A DNA stretch of 64,000 nucleotides. Origin: JABDJL01 sp963664065 (GTDB lineage: Bacteria; Pseudomonadota; Gammaproteobacteria; Xanthomonadales; SZUA-36). The stretch lies in the NCBI GenBank assembly GCA_963664065.1, contig OY760942.1, forward strand, positions 2,604,001 through 2,668,000, read 5' to 3'. Position numbers and translations under genes: made by a program. Below the pieces are notes generated by a model. It was not told the DNA's origin. It was given only the letters and a program-made list of their open reading frames with translations, and searched no databases. Below are positions 17,613 through 26,566 of this stretch, in pieces (positions within the stretch are counted from its first letter, which is position 1; each line of letters starts with the position of its first letter).

Positions 17613-18449
17613 ATGCTGAGTTCCGAACAAATTAATCATTTTCACGAACAGGGCTACCTGGTAGTCGAAAACGCGTTTTCACTTAAGGAAATTGCCTCCC
17701 TTAAACAAGCAGCATTGGATATAGTTGCGGATTTTGACATTGAAAAAAATCGGACCGTGTTCGGTACCGGGGACAGGGATGCCGGTCGGGATGATTACTT
17801 TTTCGACTCGGCAGAGTCGGTCCATTGCTTCCTTGAAGAAGGTGCGCTTGATAAGGAGGGCAATTTGATCAGGCCCAAGGAACTGGCCATCAACAAGATC
17901 GGCCACGCCATGCATGACCTGATACCTGCTTTCACTGAGTTCTGTCGGCTGCCGGTGATAAGCGAGGCCATGAGAGATATTGGTTATCGAACGCCGGAGC
18001 TGTTCCAGACCATGTATATCTTCAAGCAACCCGGTATAGGAGGTGAAGTCCGCTGGCACCAGGATGGCAGCTACCTGATTGCTGATGAACATGGCGTTAC
18101 CGGCATCTGGATTACGATTGAGGACGCCACTCGCGAAAACGGCTGCTTGTGGATGCAACCGGGCCAGCACTGCTCACCGCTGCGGGAGATTTACGAGGTT
18201 GATTGGCAAAGACGTGCGGGGAAGCTACGGGGTCTGGACGACACCCCATGGACACAGAGCGAAGCAGTTGCCCTGGAAGTTCCCGCAGGCAGTATGGTTC
18301 TGTTTGACGATCACATGCCACATTACAGTTCTCAGAATACTTCTGACCGGTCCCGGCACGCCTTCACCCTGCATGTAATGGAAAAAGGAACGAATTGGCA
18401 TGAGAAAAACTGGCTACAACGGCCAAAATTGGGTGCGTTTGAACTCTGA
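17613..18449 (+). CDS. Phytanoyl-CoA dioxygenase (PhyH) family protein
   Basis: The 278-aa protein is an Fe(II)/2-oxoglutarate dioxygenase of the PhyH family. Iron ligands are H149 and D151 in VRWHQDGSYL and a distal His at 234 or 237 in FDDHMPHYS, and R248 is placed to bind 2-oxoglutarate. It begins six bases after the DUF2182 gene. Members hydroxylate many substrates, from phytanoyl-CoA to ectoine and natural products, so the substrate cannot be named. Confidence 0.85.
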   Translation: MLSSEQINHFHEQGYLVVENAFSLKEIASLKQAALDIVADFDIEKNRTVFGTGDRDAGRDDYFFDSAESVHCFLEEGALDKEGNLIRPKELAINKIGHAMHDLIPAFTEFCRLPVISEAMRDIGYRTPELFQTMYIFKQPGIGGEVRWHQDGSYLIADEHGVTGIWITIEDATRENGCLWMQPGQHCSPLREIYEVDWQRRAGKLRGLDDTPWTQSEAVALEVPAGSMVLFDDHMPHYSSQNTSDRSRHAFTLHVMEKGTNWHEKNWLQRPKLGAFEL

Positions 18450-18455
18450 ATTTTT

Positions 18456-19448
18456 CTAAATCTTCGAGCTTAGGGATTTTTTTTCATCAACGCTCAGAAA
18501 TGCCATATCGAGTCCGTCGCGTTGTGATTGATGCACCTGTTGAAACGTTAATCCGGTAGCCGGCGCGGCAATTTCATATTCGTGTCCGATCGTAATGTTG
18601 CTGATTCCCGGGTCATCGGTATTCAGGCAGAACTTCACACCGCGATCGGCTAATTGTTTCACCGGGTGCAATTCGTAGGACTCCACCGTGGTGGTGTGCA
18701 GATTCGAGGTAGGACAGATTTCAAGTCCTATGTCCTGCCCGGCCAGGTAATCTACCAGCGCCGGATCTTCGATCGCGCGAAATCCATGCCCTATGCGTTC
18801 TGCCCCCAGGTTCTTGATCGCTGACCAGACCCCTTGCGGGCCATCGGCCTCGCCCGCGTGAATGGTCACGTGCAGGCCGGCATCACGAACTTTCCTGAAG
18901 TGATCAATGAATAGCTGAGGCGGGAAACCAGCCTCATCGCCTGCAAGATCAACGGCGATCACATCGCTTTTGCAGGCCAGGATGGCTTCCAGCTCTTTAT
19001 GGCAGGTTTCAACCCCGTTGGTGCGGCTTAATATACCAATGACATTGGCTCGCGTTCCCGTATCTCGCTCACCAGCCCGGACTCCATCTATACAGGCTTC
19101 CATCACTTCCTGAGGGTTCAGACCATGTCTTTCTGCCATAAACAAGGGGCTGAACCTTAACTCGACATAGTCGACACCTTCGTTTTTGGCGTCCTCAACA
19201 TTCTCGTAAGCGACGCGGCGGCAAGCATCGGCATCGACCAGAACTTCCACCAGGTATTTGAATCGTGCCAGAAAGGCCAACAGGCTTGGTTCCACCTCAT
19301 CAATGTGTACGAATGGTGCCAATCCTTTCACATCGTGGGACGGTAGTACGATGCCGTGCTGATCCGCAAGGTCGATGATGGTTTCGAGCCGGATTGCACC
19401 GTCCAGGTGACGGTGCAACTCGCACAGAGATAGTGACTTATCGATCAT
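18456..19448 (-). CDS. add: Adenosine deaminase family protein
   Basis: The 330-aa protein shows the metal-dependent amidohydrolase signature of adenosine deaminases: HRH at residues 12-14 in ELHRHLDGAIR, the TIHAGE strand, a GHG turn (IGHGFRA) and the NTDDPGI motif with the metal-binding Asp. It would convert adenosine (or a related base) to inosine in the cytoplasm. Its ATG overlaps the stop of the upstream DUF885 gene (ATGA), so both are one operon. Family members that deaminate adenine or other nucleosides cannot be excluded. Confidence 0.88.
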   Translation of the reverse strand: MIDKSLSLCELHRHLDGAIRLETIIDLADQHGIVLPSHDVKGLAPFVHIDEVEPSLLAFLARFKYLVEVLVDADACRRVAYENVEDAKNEGVDYVELRFSPLFMAERHGLNPQEVMEACIDGVRAGERDTGTRANVIGILSRTNGVETCHKELEAILACKSDVIAVDLAGDEAGFPPQLFIDHFRKVRDAGLHVTIHAGEADGPQGVWSAIKNLGAERIGHGFRAIEDPALVDYLAGQDIGLEICPTSNLHTTTVESYELHPVKQLADRGVKFCLNTDDPGISNITIGHEYEIAAPATGLTFQQVHQSQRDGLDMAFLSVDEKKSLSSKI

Positions 19449-21268
19449 TCTGCCTGCTTTCTGGCCACCCAGGCCCTGATGTTGGCATCCAGCATACTCA
19501 ATGGCATTGAACCGTTACCAAGCGCTTCATCGTGGAATTCACGGATATCAAAATCTTCACCGAGTTCATTGGAAGCGAATGCCCGCAATTCCTTGAATTT
19601 CAATTCACCGAGCTTGTAGGCCAGCGCCTGGCCGGGCCAGACAATGTAGCGGTCAATTTCAACGATGACGTCATGTTCCTGCTTGGGGGCGTTTTCCATG
19701 AAGTAATCGATGGCCTGCTGGCGGGTCCAGCCCAGCTGGTGCATGCCGGTATCGACCACCAGGCGCACGGCACGCCACATTTCGTAGGTCAACTGGCCGA
19801 ATTTTGAATACGGGTCCTGGTAGAAACCCATTTCCTCTCCCAGGCTTTCCGAATACAAGCCCCAGCCTTCGGTATAACCGGTATAGCCACCGGTTTTGCG
19901 GAACCAGGGCACGTCTTCGAGTTCGGCCTGGATGGATAATTGCAGGTGATGTCCCGGCACGGCTTCGTGCAGCGTCAAGGCTTCCATCTCCCATCGTGGA
20001 CGCGTGTCCAGTGCATAGGTATTGGCGTAAAAATATCCAGGCCGGCCGGCTTCAACTGACCCGCGCTGATAATAGGCCGTTGTCTGCGATTTCTCAGCAT
20101 AGGAAGGTATCGGAATTACCCCGTAAGGCGTACGCGGCAGGTGGCCGAATACTTTCATCAATTCCGGGTCTGCACGCTTGGCGATATCGCGGTATTCCTG
20201 TAACAGGTCTTCTTTTGTGGTGTGGTAGAACTGCGGATCGGTGCGCAGGAAATGCATGAATTCCTCGAAGTTGCCTTCGAAGCCGCTGGATTCGATCACC
20301 TTGTCCATTTCAGCGCGTATCCGTGCAACCTCGGACAGGCCAATCTGGTGAATGGCGTCAGGTGTCAGGTCCGTTGTGGTTTGTTGCTTCACCCTGTAGG
20401 CGTACCACGCTTCACCGTCAGGTAACTCAATCATGGCGATGCTGTCACGTGACCCCGGAATGTACTCTTCCTCCATGAACGCCAATAAGCGTTCATATGC
20501 CGGCGCAATTTTTTCACTGAATGCCGCATGGGCCTGGCTGCGCAAGCTTTCCTGCTGTAATGAGTCCACGCTGGCAGACATCTGCTTGAATGCACCCAAT
20601 AACGGACTTTCAGCCGGATCGTCCACCAGTTGGTTTCGAACCTGCTGCGGTACGTCCCGCAGCGTGATCTTCGGCGGTGTAATGCCCGCCTCAAGTCCTT
20701 TTCGCATCCATGAAATCGCCGTGTCGATGATTTCGGGCGCTTTTTCCAGGCGGGAGATCATATTCTGGTAGTCTTCAAGCTTACGCGGGCGGGTAATTGT
20801 CATTATCCTGGCAATGTTCTGTTGTGGCCCGCCCATCTGGTTAATTGGCATAAATTCAGCGGGAAAACGAAACCCGTCCATGCGCATCTCGACCTGGCTG
20901 CGCATCATGTCCAGGTTGACCTTGTCTGCTTGGCCAAGTGCTTCCCTGTCGATGCTCTGCAGGGCCTCAAGCTGTATTTTTGAGTGCGCGCGTCTCTCAT
21001 TCATCGCGGTTTGTGACTGATCGGTCCAGCGGTCCTGGCCCCGGGGATCACCCCTGAACGTGGCAAACTCGGGAAAATTCAGCATCGAGTAATCATAGGT
21101 GATGCCAAATAACTCATTCAGTCGTTCAGAATCGCTTAAGCCGGTTTCTTCACCACTCAGCTCTAAGACACGATCCATCAGTTTGCGGGTTTCTTCTTTG
21201 TAGTCCGAATAGCAAGCAAATGAAATAAACAAGGTAGTGAAGGCCAAAAACAGGAGAATTTTTTTCAT
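19445..21268 (-). CDS. DUF885 zinc-peptidase-like exported protein
   Basis: This 607-aa protein is a full-length DUF885 member. The N-terminus is a signal sequence ending in SFAC (residues 16-19), possibly a lipoprotein site although the -3 residue is unusual. The C-terminal half carries H434-E435-AVPG-H440 followed by the GYTEGWGLYSE motif, the layout of a gluzincin-like metallopeptidase, and it ends in the typical GNGSMPLSML segment. The activity is probably hydrolysis of peptides or related amides outside the cytoplasm; the substrate is unknown. The tail of a second DUF885 gene is at the right end of the window. Confidence 0.85.
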   Translation of the reverse strand: MKKILLFLAFTTLFISFACYSDYKEETRKLMDRVLELSGEETGLSDSERLNELFGITYDYSMLNFPEFATFRGDPRGQDRWTDQSQTAMNERRAHSKIQLEALQSIDREALGQADKVNLDMMRSQVEMRMDGFRFPAEFMPINQMGGPQQNIARIMTITRPRKLEDYQNMISRLEKAPEIIDTAISWMRKGLEAGITPPKITLRDVPQQVRNQLVDDPAESPLLGAFKQMSASVDSLQQESLRSQAHAAFSEKIAPAYERLLAFMEEEYIPGSRDSIAMIELPDGEAWYAYRVKQQTTTDLTPDAIHQIGLSEVARIRAEMDKVIESSGFEGNFEEFMHFLRTDPQFYHTTKEDLLQEYRDIAKRADPELMKVFGHLPRTPYGVIPIPSYAEKSQTTAYYQRGSVEAGRPGYFYANTYALDTRPRWEMEALTLHEAVPGHHLQLSIQAELEDVPWFRKTGGYTGYTEGWGLYSESLGEEMGFYQDPYSKFGQLTYEMWRAVRLVVDTGMHQLGWTRQQAIDYFMENAPKQEHDVIVEIDRYIVWPGQALAYKLGELKFKELRAFASNELGEDFDIREFHDEALGNGSMPLSMLDANIRAWVARKQAE

Positions 21269-21401
21269 GTTTGATCCTGAAGGAAAGTCAAATTAATTCG
21301 GTCGGGCGATTGTAATCATCCGTACATCACAATACCAATCTGTCAGATGATTAAAGGCACATTTAGGTTATGATTAAATCAATTAATATTCGGATGAAAT
21401 C

Positions 21402-22892
21402 GTGACTTTTCCTTACCAACATATTCTCGAAACCATTGGCCGGACACCGGTTATCCGCATTAACAAGCTGGCGCCGGAAGGCGTTAACCTGTTCGTCAAA
21501 GTCGAGGCATTCAACCCAATGGGCTCGGTCAAGGACCGGATGGCATTGAGCACCATCGAAGCCGCCGAAGCCAGCGGCGAACTCAAACCGGGACAAACCG
21601 TGGTTGAGGCCACCAGCGGCAATACCGGGATTGGACTGGCCATGGTGTGCGCGGTCAAAGGCTATCCGCTGGTGTTGACCATGGCGGAAAGCTTCAGTGT
21701 CGAGCGACGTAAGATTCTTCGTTTCCTGGGTGCAAAAGTGGTTCTGACACCGGCGGAAGACAAAGGCTCCGGTATGCTGGCCAAGGCGGTTGAACTGGCG
21801 AAGACACACGATTGGTTCCTGGTGCGCCAGTTTGAAAACGAAGCCAACGCGGACGCACACACACGGACCACTGCGGTGGAGATCCTGGAAACTTTCAGTG
21901 ACTCAAAACTGGATTATTTTGTCACGGGATTTGGCACCGGGGGTACTTTGAAGGGCACCAGCAGGGTATTGCGTGAACAAAGTCCGGACACGAAAATAGT
22001 CTGCTGCGAACCCGATAATTCAGCCTTGCTGGCCAGCGGTATCCCGCAGGCACGCGATGCCGACGGCAGTCCAACTGCCAGCCATCCGAATTTCCGGCCG
22101 CACCTGATGCAGGGCTGGTCACCGGATTTCATTCCCAAGCTAACCGAAGATGCCGTAAATTCCGGTGTTATTGATGAGATTATCCCGGTCGATGGAAATG
22201 AGGCATTAACGCTTACCCGTGAACTTGCCTGTAAAGAGGGGATTTTTTGTGGCACGTCTTCTGGAGCGACCTTTGCCGGTGCAATCACAGTGGCAAAAAA
22301 AGCTGCGCCGGGAAGCAATATTCTGTGCATGTTGCCGGACACAGGTGAACGCTACCTGTCGACACCTTTGTTCGACGACATCAGTGAGGAAATGAGCCAG
22401 GAAGAACTGGATATTTCCTGCTCGACACCGGGTCACAGGTTTGATGTACGCGGTGGTGCAGCACCTGCAACTGACGAAAAGCCGCCGGAAATCGATGCGG
22501 AAGCCGCAGAATTTGTCGCCAGGGCCATCGATGACGCAGCCAATCCGGTCGCGTTTTTCGCTCTTGAGTGGTGTGAGTTCTGTTGGTCGGTACGTAAGTT
22601 GTTTGCCAAGATGGATATCCCCTACCAGGCATTTGATCTTGACTCGGTTGCGTACCAGGAAGGAGATCGTGGTGGAAAAATTAGAACCGTGTTGAAAGAC
22701 CGGCTGGGGACGCCCACCATCCCGCAGATTTTTGTAGGCGGGAAGCATTTGGGGGGCGCCACCGACCTGTTCGCTGCCCTGAAGAACGGCACCCTGGCTG
22801 AACTGCTGAAGGACAGTGGTATCTCTATGGCAGAGACCGAAGACGGATTTGATCCGGTATCCATGCTGCCTGGCTGGCTGCATAAGCGATAA
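21402..22892 (+). CDS. Cysteine synthase fused to a C-terminal glutaredoxin domain
   Basis: The 496-aa protein joins two enzymes. Residues 1-325 are an O-acetylserine sulfhydrylase-type PLP enzyme: PLP lysine K44 in GSVKDRM, substrate loop TSGNTG at 71-76, phosphate loop GTGGT at 178-182 and SSGAT at 286-290. A linker of about 55 residues (326-380) follows. Residues 382-470 are a glutaredoxin with the dithiol C391-E-F-C394, cis-Pro in TIPQ (P441) and the GG turn at 451-452. Normal cysteine synthases end near residue 320. The fused redoxin may reduce the product or a sulfur intermediate, or link cysteine synthesis to redox state; that is inference. The promoter region is shared with the divergent DUF885 gene. 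Confidence 0.9.
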   Translation: MTFPYQHILETIGRTPVIRINKLAPEGVNLFVKVEAFNPMGSVKDRMALSTIEAAEASGELKPGQTVVEATSGNTGIGLAMVCAVKGYPLVLTMAESFSVERRKILRFLGAKVVLTPAEDKGSGMLAKAVELAKTHDWFLVRQFENEANADAHTRTTAVEILETFSDSKLDYFVTGFGTGGTLKGTSRVLREQSPDTKIVCCEPDNSALLASGIPQARDADGSPTASHPNFRPHLMQGWSPDFIPKLTEDAVNSGVIDEIIPVDGNEALTLTRELACKEGIFCGTSSGATFAGAITVAKKAAPGSNILCMLPDTGERYLSTPLFDDISEEMSQEELDISCSTPGHRFDVRGGAAPATDEKPPEIDAEAAEFVARAIDDAANPVAFFALEWCEFCWSVRKLFAKMDIPYQAFDLDSVAYQEGDRGGKIRTVLKDRLGTPTIPQIFVGGKHLGGATDLFAALKNGTLAELLKDSGISMAETEDGFDPVSMLPGWLHKR

Positions 22893-22904
22893 AGCGGATA
22901 CAAA

Positions 22905-22929
22905 AAAAGGCCCGATAAAGCGGCCTTTT
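22905..22929. terminator. Bidirectional terminator between cysK fusion and oxidase cluster
   Basis: Arms AAAAGGCC (22905-22912) and GGCCTTTT (22922-22929) form a hairpin with A-runs before and T-runs after, so it can stop transcription from both convergent units. It lies 12 bases after the cysteine synthase stop and 23 bases before the end of the subunit IV gene. Confidence 0.85.
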
Positions 22930-22951
22930 CTTCGATCTTATTTCTCAAAGC

Positions 22952-23311
22952 TCAGTGATGTACCGGAACCACCTCGAATACGTGTTGGGTGAATGACGCC
23001 AGGCGGGTCAGCATCGTGTATTCACCTTCCCATGCCATCAGGCCGATGAACACCAGCAGGCAGAGCGGCGGCAACAATATGGCAAATTTCAATGCCAGTC
23101 GCTCCCAGGCCATATGCATGAAGATGGCAACGATAAACCCTGCTTTCAGGAACATGAATAAAAGGATCAGCGACCAGCGCAGCATTCCTTGAAACTGGTA
23201 GTAGTCAACCAGGTAGGAAAATGTGCTGAGGACGAACAGCAATATCCATATCCACAGATAAATCGCCAGAGGATGTTGCTGGTGGCCGCCTTCGTGAGTT
23301 GTTTCCGTCAT
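22952..23311 (-). CDS. Cytochrome c oxidase subunit IV-like protein
   Basis: This 119-aa protein has three hydrophobic helices and the pattern of prokaryotic cytochrome c oxidase subunit IV (His-rich N-terminus, HQQHPLAIYLWIWILLF, then KAGFIVAIFMHMAWERL). It is the last gene of the oxidase cluster. Subunit IV is thought to stabilise the complex and is not catalytic. Confidence 0.85.
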   Translation of the reverse strand: MTETTHEGGHQQHPLAIYLWIWILLFVLSTFSYLVDYYQFQGMLRWSLILLFMFLKAGFIVAIFMHMAWERLALKFAILLPPLCLLVFIGLMAWEGEYTMLTRLASFTQHVFEVVPVHH

Positions 23312-23342
23312 ATCAATATCCTGTTGATGGATTTACCTCGGA

Positions 23343-24047
23343 CTACCAAAGATAGAAGAATGCGAAAATAAATACCCAGACGAGATCAACAAAGTGCCAG
23401 TACAGCCCCGCTATCTCGACAATTTCATAGTTACCACCCCTGTGCTGGTCGTAGTAGCCCTTTTTGACCCGAAACGCCACAAAACTAAGATAAATCACGC
23501 CCGCACTTACATGAAGGCCGTGGAAACCGGTAATCATGAAGAAAGTTGATCCGAATTGTGGCGCACCCATAGGATTTGCCCAGGGCCGAACACCCTCTTC
23601 CACGATCAACTTGGTCCACTCGAATGCCTGCATTCCGACGAAGGTCGCACCCAAAGCCGCGGTCGCAAACATCAGCCACATGGTCTTGTTCTTATCTTTG
23701 CGATAACCGTAATTCACCGCCAGTGCCATGGTGCCACTGGATGTGATCAGCACGAAGGTCATAATCGCAATCAGGATCAGCGGGATTGGCTCGCCGCCAA
23801 AAGACAAAGCAAATACTTCGCTGGGGTTCGGCCACTGAACCGTGGCTGAAGCCCTGGCTTTCATGTAACCAATCAGGAAACAACTGAAGATAAAGGTATC
23901 ACTCAGGAGGAAGATCCACATCATGGCCTTGCCCCAGGGAACCTCGAATGACTGCTTGTCCCGCGACCAGTCATTGACCAGGGATTTCAGGGCAGTGTCT
24001 GAATCCGTGACATGGTCAGCAGTCGTTGTTGTCGCACCATGTGCCAT
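23343..24047 (-). CDS. Cytochrome c oxidase subunit III (second copy)
   Basis: The 234-aa membrane protein belongs to heme-copper oxidase subunit III. It has the conserved motif FGSTFFMITGFHGLHVSAGV and the C-terminal YWHFVDLVWVFIFAFFYLW. A hydrophilic, Thr-rich N-terminus of about 30 residues precedes the first helix. It follows another, shorter subunit III gene by 14 bases, so the cluster has two subunit III paralogues. Confidence 0.88.
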   Translation of the reverse strand: MAHGATTTTADHVTDSDTALKSLVNDWSRDKQSFEVPWGKAMMWIFLLSDTFIFSCFLIGYMKARASATVQWPNPSEVFALSFGGEPIPLILIAIMTFVLITSSGTMALAVNYGYRKDKNKTMWLMFATAALGATFVGMQAFEWTKLIVEEGVRPWANPMGAPQFGSTFFMITGFHGLHVSAGVIYLSFVAFRVKKGYYDQHRGGNYEIVEIAGLYWHFVDLVWVFIFAFFYLW

Positions 24048-24061
24048 TTAAATCATCCTTC

Positions 24062-24673
24062 TCAGGTATTCAACATCAGCGCAAAAAGCACCAGCCAGAG
24101 CACTAGCAGGTAATGCCAGTAAACGCTGCAAAGTTCCACGCTCTGGCTGATTTCTTGCCGATTTACACCATTCTTGCTGCTCCAGGCGGTACGCGCCCAG
24201 ACATACAGGCCACCCAGCAGGTGAATGCCATGCATTGCCGTCAACAGGTAGAAAAAAGCATTGGCAGGGTTACTGGCGGCATAGAAACCACCGGCCCTGA
24301 GTTCCTCCCAGGCAAAATATTGCCCGGCCAAAAAAGCCACGGCGAAGATGCCACCGGCCATCAGGGCAACACCGAAAGAGCCTTCATCGAGGGCAACGAT
24401 GCGGCTCGCACGTTGCATCGCAATGCTGGCCAGCACCAGGAACGCCGTGTTAATCCACAACAGGAAGGGTTCTTCAAGCGGGTACCAGTCAAACAGCTTC
24501 ATTCGCTGGATGTATGCCATGAAAAACAGGAAGAATATGCTCGTGACTACGGCCAGGAACATGATCAGGGCTACTTTCTTGGCAGAAGAGGAAAACTCGC
24601 CGGTCTGCGCTCCTTCTTCAGGCAGTCCTGGCTGCTGCCAGGGCATTTCGGTGACTTTGCTAAAGAATCCCAA
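24062..24673 (-). CDS. Cytochrome c oxidase subunit III (first copy)
   Basis: This 203-aa protein has five hydrophobic helices and the subunit III motif FYLLTAMHGIHLLGGLYVW followed by SVELCSVYWHYLLVLWLVLF. It is shorter than classic seven-helix subunit III, as is usual in oxidases where subunits are split. It begins five bases after the subunit I stop codon. Confidence 0.87.
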   Translation of the reverse strand: MGFFSKVTEMPWQQPGLPEEGAQTGEFSSSAKKVALIMFLAVVTSIFFLFFMAYIQRMKLFDWYPLEEPFLLWINTAFLVLASIAMQRASRIVALDEGSFGVALMAGGIFAVAFLAGQYFAWEELRAGGFYAASNPANAFFYLLTAMHGIHLLGGLYVWARTAWSSKNGVNRQEISQSVELCSVYWHYLLVLWLVLFALMLNT

Positions 24674-24678
24674 GGTGC

Positions 24679-26505
24679 TTACTCATCTTCGCCAAAAAGT
24701 TCATCACCGACTGCGGATTCGGCGTGTTCATCTGCCTGGTCCCGGGCTCGCGCATGATCATCCACCGTGGTGTGGGTGGCATCGGGTGGCATGTTTTGCG
24801 GGATAAAATCTTCAGCCGCGCCAGGAACGCTGTAGTCATAGGCCCATCTGTGCACTTCGGGCAAATTCGGGCCCCAGTTACCATGCCCCGGAGGGGTCTG
24901 CGGGGTTTGCCACTCAAGCGTGGTAGCTCTCCAGGGATTGCTATCGGCTTTCTTACCGGCCCTGAGACTCCAGATCATATTGAAGAAAAACAGAATTTGC
25001 ACGACTGCCACAATCAGGGCAGAAATCGTAATACCGGCGTTCATGACCTGTGCCGACTCGGGAATAAAATCTGTGCTGCCCATGGCGAAGTAACGCCTGG
25101 GGACACCCAGTATTCCAAGATAGTGCATTGGCAGGTAAATGGAATAGGTGCCAAGGAATGTTAACCCGAAATGCCATTTACCCAGGGTGTTGTTAAACAT
25201 ACGACCGGTGATCTTCGGGTACCAGTGATAAATAGCGGCGAACACCACCAGTACCGGAGAAACGCCCATCACCATATGGAAATGGCCGACCACGAAATAG
25301 GTATCTGAAAGCGGCAAATCAACAACCACATTGCCCAGGAAAAGTCCGGTTAATCCACCGTGTACAAAGGTAAAAATGAACCCGATAGCGAACAACATAG
25401 GCACCGTGAGGTGAATATTGCCTCGCCATAAGGTCAGAACCCAGTTATAGACCTTGATGGCCGTTGGCACCGCGATGATCAGCGTGGTTGTTGCAAAGAA
25501 AAATCCAAAATATGGATTCATACCGCTGACGTACATATGGTGTGCCCATACGACAAAACTCAAACCGCCAATGGCCAGAATGGCCCACACCATCATGCGA
25601 TAACCAAAGATATTTTTCCGCGCATGGGTAGCCAGAACATCCGAGACAATACCGAAAGCCGGCAGGGCAACGATATAAACTTCGGGGTGGCCGAAGAACC
25701 AGAATAAATGCTGGAACAGAACAGGACTACCACCTTCAGTCTTCGAGACCTCACCCATCGAAAGTATCGCAGGCATGAAGAAGCTGGTCCCAAGTGTACT
25801 GTCAAGTGTCATCATGATTCCGCTGACCAGCAGGGCCGGGAACGCTAGCAGGCCAAGGACGGTGGCGGTAAAAATGCCCCACACTGACAAGGGCATGCGC
25901 ATCAGGGTCATACCGCGGCAACGAGCCTGCAACACGGTTGTGACATAGTTCAAGCCGCCCATGGTGAAAGCCACGATGAATACCACCAGCGATAACAGCA
26001 TCAACAGGATGCCCCAGGTAGCACCTGGCGTACCTGGCAGGATGGCCTGCGGCGGATACAGTGTCCAGCCGGCCCCGGTCGGGCCTCCAGGCACAAAGAA
26101 ACTGGCCAGCAGGATGATGACCGCCAATAAATACACCCAGTAACTGAGCATATTCAGGAACGGGAACACCATATCCCTTGCGCCACACATCAACGGGATC
26201 AGGTAGTTTCCAAAACCGCCAAGAAATAATGCAGTGAGCAAATAAATCACCATGATCATGCCGTGCATGGTGATGAACTGGTAATAATCCTCGGGAGCGA
26301 TGAAAGAGAAGGATTCCGGGAAACCCAGTTGCAAGCGCATCATGCCGGAATGCAGCAGTGCAATGACCCCGACAAATATGGCCGTCATCGCATATTGAAT
26401 CGCAATAACCTTGTGATCCTGGCTCCAGATATAGGTCGTGAACCAGCTTTTTGGATGATGCATGTCCTCTTCGCGGTCACGATCAGCAATGGCGATATAC
26501 GACAT
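24679..26505 (-). CDS. Cytochrome c oxidase subunit I
   Basis: The 608-aa protein is the catalytic subunit with twelve or more helices. The HPEVYIVALPAFG motif carries the CuB His and the cross-linked Tyr, HHMYVSGM carries the paired CuB His ligands, and VVGHFHMVMG carries the heme His ligands. The C-terminal 70 residues are hydrophilic and acidic. It reduces oxygen at heme a3/CuB in the inner membrane. All key residues are present, so the complex appears conserved even though the subunit II frame next door is interrupted. Confidence 0.95.
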   Translation of the reverse strand: MSYIAIADRDREEDMHHPKSWFTTYIWSQDHKVIAIQYAMTAIFVGVIALLHSGMMRLQLGFPESFSFIAPEDYYQFITMHGMIMVIYLLTALFLGGFGNYLIPLMCGARDMVFPFLNMLSYWVYLLAVIILLASFFVPGGPTGAGWTLYPPQAILPGTPGATWGILLMLLSLVVFIVAFTMGGLNYVTTVLQARCRGMTLMRMPLSVWGIFTATVLGLLAFPALLVSGIMMTLDSTLGTSFFMPAILSMGEVSKTEGGSPVLFQHLFWFFGHPEVYIVALPAFGIVSDVLATHARKNIFGYRMMVWAILAIGGLSFVVWAHHMYVSGMNPYFGFFFATTTLIIAVPTAIKVYNWVLTLWRGNIHLTVPMLFAIGFIFTFVHGGLTGLFLGNVVVDLPLSDTYFVVGHFHMVMGVSPVLVVFAAIYHWYPKITGRMFNNTLGKWHFGLTFLGTYSIYLPMHYLGILGVPRRYFAMGSTDFIPESAQVMNAGITISALIVAVVQILFFFNMIWSLRAGKKADSNPWRATTLEWQTPQTPPGHGNWGPNLPEVHRWAYDYSVPGAAEDFIPQNMPPDATHTTVDDHARARDQADEHAESAVGDELFGEDE

Positions 26506-26566
26506 CAGAATTTTCTCCGGGCCATGGAATCATCCAGCCCTTCCATCGTGCAATACAGGTAAGTTT

